From positions 2,542,001 to 2,606,000 of the forward strand of contig JAAHFU020000001.1 of NCBI GenBank assembly GCA_010672825.2: a stretch of 64,000 nt of DNA, given 5' to 3'. The notes under the pieces were generated by a model. The model saw only the letters and a program-made list of their open reading frames with translations, searched no databases and was not told the origin of the DNA. Below, one piece after another: positions 35,846 to 43,393 of the stretch (positions are counted from its first letter, which is position 1; each line of letters opens with the position of its first letter). The stretch comes from Leptolyngbya sp. SIO1E4 (GTDB lineage Bacteria > Cyanobacteriota > Cyanobacteriia > Phormidesmidales > Phormidesmidaceae). The translations under genes and the position numbers were made by a program.

Positions 35846-36256
35846 TTAACTGCCTCGCTTAAGGGCGGCCTCAACCTGCCTAAACTCTTGCTCTAAGCGC
35901 TGCTTCAGTTTGTCTGGAACAGGTCGATTTGGGTAAGAGCTGTAGTGACCTGCCAAAGCATTTAATGCCGTGCGGATAGTTGTAAAGGAACTCAGGTTAG
36001 TAACGGTGCTGTCTCGACGGTAGCGAGAGGCGAAGTCATTGATTAAATTGCGAGCATTCGCTTCTTCCATAGCCTTGTCAGGCGCATCGTTTGGAAGATT
36101 GATAGCTGTTCTTAAGCTATCGATAACGGTAAGCGTGTCTTGGCGATAGTCACCGGTCATTTGGCCACTGACGCCGGCATTGCTGCAACCTGCAAGACCG
36201 ATCACAACAACCAACACTAAAGAAAATAAGCGAGTTAATAGCTGTCTCATGGGCAC
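35846..36256 (-). CDS. psb27: Photosystem II assembly lipoprotein Psb27
   Basis: A lumenal lipoprotein that binds CP43 during assembly and repair of photosystem II, keeping the manganese site open. The product is 134-136 residues. The lipobox is VIGLAGCSN, with the cysteine about 24 residues in. The mature part contains YRQDTLTVIDSLRTAINLP and ASRYRRDSTVTNLSSFTT, both family hallmarks. Start may be GTG at 36256 or, perhaps more likely, ATG at 36250. A clean terminator follows. Confidence 0.95.
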   Translation of the reverse strand: MPMRQLLTRLFSLVLVVVIGLAGCSNAGVSGQMTGDYRQDTLTVIDSLRTAINLPNDAPDKAMEEANARNLINDFASRYRRDSTVTNLSSFTTIRTALNALAGHYSSYPNRPVPDKLKQRLEQEFRQVEAALKRGS

Positions 36257-36673
36257 CTACCCGGTTACAAACAGTGAGGCCAAACCTAAAGGGGTTGTTC
36301 AGGCCATATTACCGTGTTGCGTACGCCCGATGTTGCGTTTCAAAAATTCAGTTTCAATATTAATACTCTGCTGCTGCTGGTGAGTACAGCCCCTCAGGGC
36401 GAGCCTACTTGGATATCTGGAGATGGGCTGACGACTGGATTGCCATGCGAGTGTGGTGATGCCGGAGCAGTTGCATCGGGGCAGTTACATTGAGATATTA
36501 ACGCAGAAGCCGTTTGCTAAAGCGATGGCACGCAGTCGGAATGATGTGCGAAGATTTTTCTAGATTTGAATCCCCGGTAAACCAATGGGGATAAAGTGGA
36601 TTAACTGGGCTTTCCGATAAATTTGGTAAGATTCCGGCATATCTTGATAAATATCTAGATACATAAGTTTGCT
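36257..36673. other. Intergenic between psb27 and the cyclotransferase gene
   Basis: This 417-base region separates divergent genes. A 34-codon plus-strand frame from an ATG near 36460 (MPEQLHRGSYIEILTQKPFA onward, ending at 36561) is open but matches nothing I know; it may be a gene remnant. ACGCAACATCGG and ACGCAACACGG, direct partial repeats near 36310-36330 on the minus strand, lie in the psb27 upstream region. Confidence 0.4.
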
Positions 36674-37204
36674 ATGACGTCTCATACGCGCGCTCAACTC
36701 GACTCGGAAAAACGAAGTTTCTATTATTTTGCTTATGGGTCTTGCATGTGCCCAGTAGACCTGAAGCGATCGCTGGGGGAAAGCACGCATCATTATGTCG
36801 TTGGGCCAGCGACGTTGCCAGGCTATCGTTTAGGCTTTTTTCGACGATCTGAGCGCCGCAATTGTGGCGTGCTGGATGTGGTCAAAGATCCGAATCACTC
36901 TGTGGAAGGGGTGCTGTATCGCCTGCCCCATCGTCTGAGTGGTTTGTTAGATCAGCGGGAAGTTGGCTATCGCCATGAATCTGTTACAGTATCTTGCCAA
37001 GGTAAGGGATACAGGCGGACTCGCACCTACACCGTGAAAGACAAGCTGACTCAAGAAATTGCCCCGAATGACTGGTACTTCAATGTGGTGCTGCGGGGGG
37101 CGTATACCTGTGGTTTGCCCGAACAATATTGCTGGAAGTTGTTTCACCACATGCACTACTTGCAGCGCACACAATTAGCTGACGCTTACCCTGAAACGGC
37201 TTAG
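36674..37204 (+). CDS. Gamma-glutamylcyclotransferase-like protein
   Basis: A 176-residue cytosolic protein of the GGCT/AIG2-like fold. The substrate-binding YGS motif is in YYFAYGSCMCPVDLKRS near residue 17, and EGVLYRLPHRLSGLLDQREV contains the region expected to supply the catalytic glutamate. Family members cleave gamma-glutamyl amines or glutathione to 5-oxoproline. The actual substrate cannot be read from sequence. Monocistronic; a repeat A copy lies just downstream. Confidence 0.85.
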   Translation: MTSHTRAQLDSEKRSFYYFAYGSCMCPVDLKRSLGESTHHYVVGPATLPGYRLGFFRRSERRNCGVLDVVKDPNHSVEGVLYRLPHRLSGLLDQREVGYRHESVTVSCQGKGYRRTRTYTVKDKLTQEIAPNDWYFNVVLRGAYTCGLPEQYCWKLFHHMHYLQRTQLADAYPETA

Positions 37205-37290
37205 AGATCTGCAGGCAGCAGGTTTACGGTTGGAAGCTTCGGCGGCTTTCTTGAAAAGTCGGATCGAGCAAATTGCCTGAGGCTACTGCG

Positions 37291-37388
37291 CTATATGGCG
37301 GTTTACATTCGGATAAAGTACACCTCAACCCCAACCCCTAGGCCCTGTCTTGACCCAGATATACTGGACTCGACTGAGTAGGGCTATA
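37291..37388 (+). repeat. Dispersed repeat A, copy 5, ending in the tsaB stop codon
   Basis: Begins CTATATGGCGG (37291) and ends GGGCTATA (37388). The core reads CACCTCAACCCCAACCCCTAGG, with GATATACTGGACTCGACTGA after it. The terminal CTA at 37384-37386 is, on the minus strand, the TAG stop of tsaB, so the element borders the gene's last codon exactly. Confidence 0.8.
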
Positions 37389-38013
37389 AATGCACTGGGT
37401 GCTGCCCATAGAAGGGTAAGACTGTATGCCAGTCTGGGCGATCACCTGCTGCCCACTGAATTTTTGCCAAGGCGAGTACGCCTGTGACCGAGGCCGCTAG
37501 TCCTCCCTCTGCAGTAATCAATTGATAGGGGAGAGGCCATGATTGCAAGCACGTTTCCCAGTCTGCTTGAGTATGAATTGCCTCTGCCAGGGCAACGGTG
37601 AGGCCGGTTTGTTGGCGCTGATAGATGGCCCCGAATATTTCTCCCCGTTGGGCCTTCATGGCAACAGCAATATAGGCGGGTGAGTCTGAAGTGAGGGGGG
37701 CAGACTGATGGTGACGTTGCGCGATCGCTGCCAGGCTGGATACCCCAAATAGGGGAACTGAGAGCTGCTGGGCCAGGGTGCGGGCGACGACCACGCCAAT
37801 GCGGGTTCCGGTAAACCCGCCAGGGCCTTTAGCGACTGCCAAAAATCCTAAATCTGCCCAGGTGTAAGGGTGCAGGAATTCTATTAGGCAAGGATGTAGG
37901 TAAGCGGTGAGGTCACGCCCTAGGGGCCAAACCTGATGACGGTCTCCGTTGTCCAAATCGGTTAAGGCCAGTCCCAATTCAGGGCTACTGGTGTGAATTG
38001 CCAACCCAATCAT
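37384..38013 (-). CDS. tsaB: tRNA threonylcarbamoyladenosine synthesis protein TsaB
   Basis: Partner of TsaD and TsaE in making the universal t6A37 tRNA modification. At 209 residues it starts MIGLAIHTSSPELGLALTD and contains FLAVAKGPGGFTGTRIGV near residue 57, the family hallmark. The C-terminal part is short. Its start overlaps the pentapeptide gene's stop (ATGA). Its stop codon lies inside the terminal repeat of a repeat A copy, implying that the original end may have been altered by insertion. Confidence 0.93.
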   Translation of the reverse strand: MIGLAIHTSSPELGLALTDLDNGDRHQVWPLGRDLTAYLHPCLIEFLHPYTWADLGFLAVAKGPGGFTGTRIGVVVARTLAQQLSVPLFGVSSLAAIAQRHHQSAPLTSDSPAYIAVAMKAQRGEIFGAIYQRQQTGLTVALAEAIHTQADWETCLQSWPLPYQLITAEGGLAASVTGVLALAKIQWAAGDRPDWHTVLPFYGQHPVHL

Positions 38014-38852
38014 GGTTCAGTGCGAACGGTGCCATCCGGCATCACTGTGTTGCTAAAGGTCGCACCGTCTAACATGGCGTTTTCTAAGTTGGCTTCCTGG
38101 AAGCTGGCTGTGGTCAAATCAGCTCCGCTGAGGTTCACATTGGTTAACTCTGCTTTTTCTAAGATTGCAGCGTTGAGGTTTGCGCCTAAAAGGTTGGCCT
38201 CTTTCAAGTTGGCTGCTTTGAGATTGGCTTTCTCTAGGTTGGCCCGGTTAAGACGAGCGCCACTCAGATTACTGCCTGCCAAACTGGCTTCTTTCAAATT
38301 TGCGCTAGAGAGACGGGCGTCGATTAAGATGGCCTCTGCTAAGTCTGCCTGGGCTAAGTTGGCCCGCTGCAGTTCAGCGCGTTTGAGGTTTGCGGCACTC
38401 AGGTTTGCGGCACTTAGGTTGGCCCGACTCATTTCGACACCAATCAAGCTGGCTTTGCTGAGATTACATTGACTCAGATTTACATTGCTCAGATCTGAGC
38501 GGTTGAGGTTGACTCCGGTGAGAATGGCTCTGTTGAGAATCGTGTCTGCCAGGTCAGCCCCGAGTAAATTCGCACCGGTGAGATCAGCCCCTGTCAGGTT
38601 GGCCTTATTGACGTCCGCGCCACTGAGGTCAGCGCGGGTGAGGGTGGCGTCAGTTAAGTCTGCCTCAGAGAGAGAGGCCCCGATGAAGTTTGTGCGGGAA
38701 AAGTTCACGCCTTTGAGGTTAGCCGCATTGAGGGAGGCGTTGCTCAGGTTGGCCCGGCTCAAATCAATCTCCAAGCCTGGGTTTTCTTCACGCCAATGAT
38801 TCCAGTCTTCAATGCCTGCCCTGAGTTTTGCAAGTTGCTCTTCATTCGCCAT
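38010..38852 (-). CDS. Cytosolic pentapeptide-repeat protein
   Basis: A 280-residue protein with no signal peptide. After about 30 residues (starting MANEEQLAKLRAGIEDWNHW) it has around 45 uninterrupted A(N/D)LXX pentapeptides up to the last 15 residues, predicting a long right-handed beta-helix. Some such proteins mimic DNA and protect gyrase; most have no known role. Translation is coupled to tsaB by an ATGA overlap. Confidence 0.9.
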   Translation of the reverse strand: MANEEQLAKLRAGIEDWNHWREENPGLEIDLSRANLSNASLNAANLKGVNFSRTNFIGASLSEADLTDATLTRADLSGADVNKANLTGADLTGANLLGADLADTILNRAILTGVNLNRSDLSNVNLSQCNLSKASLIGVEMSRANLSAANLSAANLKRAELQRANLAQADLAEAILIDARLSSANLKEASLAGSNLSGARLNRANLEKANLKAANLKEANLLGANLNAAILEKAELTNVNLSGADLTTASFQEANLENAMLDGATFSNTVMPDGTVRTEP

Positions 38853-38950
38853 CTTGCCGCCTCACCCTCCCTGACAGCCCACCGTTTCAGGGTTTATCAT
38901 GACACACTTCCTCCGTGTTCTAACGGGCATTCTACGGACTTATAGACAGT

Positions 38951-40807
38951 CTAAACGGGCAACGATCGCTGGGTGAGGCTTCCTGTCTGGGTCACGCTGA
39001 ACAGACTTGGAGTCGCCCGAGCATCAGGAGACTGCAGCCAAAGGCCCATGATCGCAGATGAGGTTTGAGCCGCTAAGGCGATCGCCGGAATTTGATCGGC
39101 ATAGATATCTTCGGTAGCAGGAAAATCCCAACACTGGAGATGCCCATCTTGGCTGCCGGTTATGACATAGGGGTGGGTGGGGTGTGCGAGTAGCGATCGC
39201 ACCGGTAAGAAAAATCCTTGCGCTTTAACGGCGCGCAAAATACCGGCTGTTGCCGGGCAGCACCAGCGCAGGGTCATATCCCACCCGGCTGTGATCAAGG
39301 CCTGATCCTCAGCGAGCCAGCACAGCGCCGTAATCGCCCCTGCGTGGCGGCTTAACGTTCTTAAACACTCGCCTGTCGGGAGGTGCCAAAGTTTAACCTG
39401 GCCTAGAGCGTCGCCGCTGGCCAAGGTGGTGCCGTTATGGCTGATTGCCAGGCTGGTGACCGCTTTGGCATGGTCTTGCCAAGTTGCTTTGAGAGTGCCA
39501 TTGACCCAATCCCACAGGTGGATGTGGCCCTGATCGTCCCCACTGATTAAGGTATTGCCATTGGGTGTGAAAACCAACTGTGAAATGCAGGTGGGAAGAG
39601 CGGATAATGGGCGACACTGCCAGGTCCCTTGATTGAGGCTCCAGATTTCTATCGACCCGGATCGGGTGCCTAGGGCAAAAGTCGGTTCATTGGGGTGCGG
39701 TGTGAGGGTTGATGGGGCATGGGTATGGGGGGCCAGGGTGTGTAGGAGGGTTGGAGGGGTTTGGAGTGATCTCAGCCCAATCGTTCCTGCGGGTGTTAAC
39801 TCCAGCAATAGATCGGCACCAGGGAGAGGGGCCATGGCTAAAATCTCAGTCTCTAAGGTGCCTTCCCAGAGGGCTGGCCATGGGGTTTGGGAAGGTTTGG
39901 AGGAAGGCTTTGGGGCTGGTACCGCTGGCATAGATGCTCCCAACCGGGTCATCAGGGCTGCCATAGAGGGGATGCGATCGCGCACGACCGGCTGCACCAT
40001 GCCATCTACGGCTGCGGCCAATCGGTCATCCACCTCGGGAACAATGCTACGCCAGCGCCAACAGCCCTGGCCCCCATCAAACAGCTCAAAAGGACGCAGC
40101 CCGGTCAGTAAATGCAAACAGACGACCCCCAGACTGTAAATATCACTGGCGAAGGTCGCGTCTCCGCGGAGCTGTTCTGGGGCCGTATATTCGGCGCTAC
40201 CGACAACGGTGCCGGGGTGTACTGCAGAAGTTGCCGTGAGTGGTTTGGCAGCCCCCAAATCCACCAGCCACCAGTGTTCCTGACCAGGGGGGTGACATAG
40301 ATTAAGGGGCTTCAGGTCTCGGTGAATAATCTGGTGACGGTGAAGATGATTCAGGATGGGTAACACATCCTGCAGCAGTGCTAACACCTCCTCACTGCTG
40401 AAGGGGCCGCCCTTATCCTGCAGTCGTTGCTCCAGGGTCGGCCCGACCACAAACTGCTGGACTAAAAACTGCTGCTGTTTGCGCTCAAAGTAGCCCAGCA
40501 AATCAGGAATTTGCGGGTGTCGGCTGGCCATCGCCAAATGCACGACATCTTGGCGAAAGCGCTCTGCGGCGGCCTCACGGGCCAATGGCGTTGCCCCTGT
40601 TGGGGTAAATCGCTTGATCAGGCACTGGGGGTGTACCAGCGTGGTGCGATCGCGGCCTAAAAAAGTGCGGCTATGGTGTCCGGTGCCGATGGGATAAAGG
40701 GCCTCGTAGCGATCGCCGAATCGCAGCCGCCAACCGCAACTCTGGCAGAAGCGATGGGTCGCAGGATTTTTAGGCGTTTGGCAGGTGGGGTTGAGGCAAT
40801 GGGTCAT
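38951..40807 (-). CDS. Serine/threonine protein kinase with zinc ribbon and WD40 repeats
   Basis: A 618-residue Hanks-type kinase. An N-terminal zinc ribbon (C4, C9, C21, C24) is followed by the kinase domain at about 34-290: glycine-rich loop from residue 40, ATP lysine likely K65 in CLIKRF, catalytic HRDLKPLNL at 162-170, a DLG in place of DFG at 183-185, and TAPEQL near 208. From about 320 to the end lie around six WD40-type beta-propeller repeats, e.g. GTTLASGDALGQVKLWHLPTG. It is probably a cytosolic signalling kinase with protein-docking propeller. Its start overlaps the EEP gene stop by four bases. Confidence 0.92.
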   Translation of the reverse strand: MTHCLNPTCQTPKNPATHRFCQSCGWRLRFGDRYEALYPIGTGHHSRTFLGRDRTTLVHPQCLIKRFTPTGATPLAREAAAERFRQDVVHLAMASRHPQIPDLLGYFERKQQQFLVQQFVVGPTLEQRLQDKGGPFSSEEVLALLQDVLPILNHLHRHQIIHRDLKPLNLCHPPGQEHWWLVDLGAAKPLTATSAVHPGTVVGSAEYTAPEQLRGDATFASDIYSLGVVCLHLLTGLRPFELFDGGQGCWRWRSIVPEVDDRLAAAVDGMVQPVVRDRIPSMAALMTRLGASMPAVPAPKPSSKPSQTPWPALWEGTLETEILAMAPLPGADLLLELTPAGTIGLRSLQTPPTLLHTLAPHTHAPSTLTPHPNEPTFALGTRSGSIEIWSLNQGTWQCRPLSALPTCISQLVFTPNGNTLISGDDQGHIHLWDWVNGTLKATWQDHAKAVTSLAISHNGTTLASGDALGQVKLWHLPTGECLRTLSRHAGAITALCWLAEDQALITAGWDMTLRWCCPATAGILRAVKAQGFFLPVRSLLAHPTHPYVITGSQDGHLQCWDFPATEDIYADQIPAIALAAQTSSAIMGLWLQSPDARATPSLFSVTQTGSLTQRSLPV

Positions 40808-41805
40808 CGCAACCGCAGGCGCATGATAAGGGGCAGATGGTCAGACGCTTGAGCGGCAGCGGCCAACACACTGACCTCCAGAAGTTCCAGGGTTTGGGGC
40901 GTGTAGAAAATGTAGTCTAGCTTGTATTGTGGGGTGTCAGCGGGATAGGTAAATTGGGCAGCGTCGGTAAACTGATCGGCTGGAATCGCTGGGGAAAAGA
41001 CCGGTGACTCCAACATGGTTTGGATAGAGCGAGGCTCGCCTTCCAGGTCGCGATTGAGGGCGCTGTTGAAGTCACCGACCAGCAGAACAGGATGCTGTTT
41101 GGCATAGTCTTCTGCTAACTGGCGCACAAAGGTAGTTTGGTTCAATCGGGTTGACCCATCAAAGGCTTCTAAGTGGATGTTGATGACGATCAGGGTGCGA
41201 TCGCCGATGGCAACTTCAGCGACTTGAGCCAGCCGATCTAGATAGAGGGCGTTGTAATAAAAAGGGTTACTGGGCACCTTCTCGAGCACAAGGCGCTCAT
41301 GGCGAGTGACGGGAAAGCGACTCAAAATCGCCTGCCCTGAGAGAATTGCACCAAAGTGCGCCGATGGAGGCCAGCTCGGAAACGGGACATATCGTTTGTC
41401 CCAGTTGATAGCGATCGCCTGCTGGGGAGATTCAATTGCCTGGGAAATTTCAGCGACCTGATCGACGTTGAACGAGCGCTTTGAGCCAAGATCAACCTCC
41501 TGCAGTGCTACCAGATCAGGGTTCACAGACTGGAGACTGGCGATCGCTGTAGCCAGATTTTTGTCATAGAGCTGGCGGCTGCGGCTGACCGCCTGATTAT
41601 TGGTTAACCCCGATAGGTAGCCGATGTTGTAAGACACAACGGTGACTTCCTCGGCCTCGGTTTTGAGGGGATAGTCATCGCGTGTGACCTGATGGGCGTA
41701 GCGATCAACGGGGTAGCGTCCAGAACTGGCCCAGAGAAAAAAGAGAACCAGGGCGGCGATGCCGCTGCTAATTAGAATGAACAGCCCCAGCAGAAGTGGT
41801 TTCAT
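40804..41805 (-). CDS. Endonuclease/exonuclease/phosphatase (EEP) family protein
   Basis: A 333-residue phosphodiesterase-fold protein with an N-terminal membrane anchor (about residues 3-27). The Mg-site motifs are VVSYNIGYLSG, ALQEVDLGSKR, LIVINIHLEAF, LVGDFNSALN and QASDHLPL. Members hydrolyse phosphodiester or phosphomonoester bonds in nucleic acids, sphingomyelin or inositol lipids; the substrate here is unknown. The anchor suggests an extracytoplasmic catalytic domain. It is translationally coupled to the WD40 kinase (ATGA). Confidence 0.9.
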   Translation of the reverse strand: MKPLLLGLFILISSGIAALVLFFLWASSGRYPVDRYAHQVTRDDYPLKTEAEEVTVVSYNIGYLSGLTNNQAVSRSRQLYDKNLATAIASLQSVNPDLVALQEVDLGSKRSFNVDQVAEISQAIESPQQAIAINWDKRYVPFPSWPPSAHFGAILSGQAILSRFPVTRHERLVLEKVPSNPFYYNALYLDRLAQVAEVAIGDRTLIVINIHLEAFDGSTRLNQTTFVRQLAEDYAKQHPVLLVGDFNSALNRDLEGEPRSIQTMLESPVFSPAIPADQFTDAAQFTYPADTPQYKLDYIFYTPQTLELLEVSVLAAAAQASDHLPLIMRLRLR

Positions 41806-41908
41806 GTTGCCGTGTTACCTTGCGTGCAATGCTCTGTTCTACAGCATCAATAGCAGGCATTAAGTGAAATCTCGGGTATTCTGACACTGTTCTTTAACTC
41901 CACGCTCC

Positions 41909-43072
41909 ATGTTGGTCAGAAACCTCATTTTTTACGGTCTGCTCGTGTTTGTTCCGATCTCAATTGCGGCTCATTTTCTGAGCTGGGGCGACCTTGTGGT
42001 TTTTGTCACGGCAGCCCTCGCCATTATTCCGCTAGCAGGCTGGATGGGGACGGCCACCGAAGAAATTGCCGTGGTGCTGGGACCCTCTTGGGGGGGCTTG
42101 CTGAACGCTACCTTCGGCAATGCCACAGAACTCATCATCGCCCTTTTAGCCTTAAAGGAGGGGCTAGTCAATATTGTCAAATCCAGCATTGTGGGCTCGA
42201 TTGTCGGTAACCTGCTGCTGGTCATGGGATTGTCAATGTTGTTGGGTGGTATTCGATATAAAGAACAGACGTTTCAATCGGTGGTGGCTCGGGTGAATGC
42301 GTCTGCTATGAATCTGGCTGTGATCGCTATTTTGCTGCCCACCGCCGTTAACTTCACGTCAGAGGGGATTCCAGACCCAGTCCTGCAAAAACTATCACAG
42401 GCAGTTGCGATCGTCCTGATTGGGGTTTATGCGCTAACGCTGTTGTTTTCCATGAAAACTCACAGCTATTTATACGATGCCGGAACCGCAGAGGACGAAG
42501 TCGAAACCGCAGCGGTGTCAGCAGAAAAGGGAATGGCCCCTGCCTCAAAACTCCCTGCGGAAACCCATTCAACCGCTCATGCCCATGGACACAAACCCAA
42601 TTTAAAAGTTTGGATTCCAGTGTTGCTCGTAGCGACTCTTGTGGTTGCCGTAGAATCTGAGCTGCTCGTGGATGCCTTGGAAGTGGCCACAGAAGAGCTG
42701 GGCTTTACCAAATTATTCACAGGGGTGATCGTGTTGCCCATCATTGGTAATGCTGCAGAGCATGCAACGGCGGTCACAGTGGCCATGAAGAACAAGATGG
42801 ATCTCTCGGTTTCTGTTTCAGTGGGATCCAGCCTGCAAATTGCCCTGTTTGTGGCCCCGTTGCTCGTGCTGGCTGGCTGGGTGTTAGGGCAGCCTATGGA
42901 TTTAAACTTTAATCCCTTTGAGCTGGTCGCGGTCGCGGTTGCGGTATTGATTGCCAATTCCATCAGTTCTGATGGTCGTTCTAACTGGTTAGAAGGCACT
43001 CTATTGCTAGCAACTTATGTGGTTTTAGGCTTAGCGTTTTACTTTCACCCGGTGATTGAGGGAATAGGGTAG
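41909..43072 (+). CDS. cax: Calcium/proton exchanger (CaCA family)
   Basis: A membrane antiporter that exports Ca2+ in exchange for protons. At 387 residues with about 11 helices, the two ion-binding alpha repeats are GNATELIIALLALKEGLV near residue 72 and GNAAEHATAVTVAMKNKMD near 278. The central cytoplasmic loop is acidic and His-containing (HSTAHAHGHKPN). ATG at 41909. It is divergent from the EEP gene. Confidence 0.95.
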   Translation: MLVRNLIFYGLLVFVPISIAAHFLSWGDLVVFVTAALAIIPLAGWMGTATEEIAVVLGPSWGGLLNATFGNATELIIALLALKEGLVNIVKSSIVGSIVGNLLLVMGLSMLLGGIRYKEQTFQSVVARVNASAMNLAVIAILLPTAVNFTSEGIPDPVLQKLSQAVAIVLIGVYALTLLFSMKTHSYLYDAGTAEDEVETAAVSAEKGMAPASKLPAETHSTAHAHGHKPNLKVWIPVLLVATLVVAVESELLVDALEVATEELGFTKLFTGVIVLPIIGNAAEHATAVTVAMKNKMDLSVSVSVGSSLQIALFVAPLLVLAGWVLGQPMDLNFNPFELVAVAVAVLIANSISSDGRSNWLEGTLLLATYVVLGLAFYFHPVIEGIG

Positions 43073-43393
43073 ACGGCGGAAGTAGATGAGTCGTGAGTGT
43101 AGGGGAGAATCGCTAGGGTGAATTTTTGATGTAGCCCAGCGATTGCGTGGTCGCACAGTCAATATCCGCGTTACGCTGAGGAAATTGATTTCAGCAGCGT
43201 CTGTGCCTTTGCGGCGATCGCGTTGGATGTCTCGCTTCATGGCGTCGTTGCTTTCCCGCCTTGCTTCGGTATCGTGCCTTTAGGCATAGCTATCGCTCTA
43301 TCTTTCATTCCCTAGGGCAATGTGCCCTGCCGCTTCGCCGTGGCCCTAGTTGGTGCTGTTGAAGCTGATGATCGCCCTTTTCCTGAATCTGCC
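43073..43393. other. Intergenic upstream of glgP, no gene
   Basis: This 321-base stretch contains GCATAGCTATCGC-type short inverted pieces and one HIP1-like site, but no RNA gene, promoter consensus or repeat I can support. An in-frame extension of glgP into it (from 43322) is not family-like. Confidence 0.4.
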
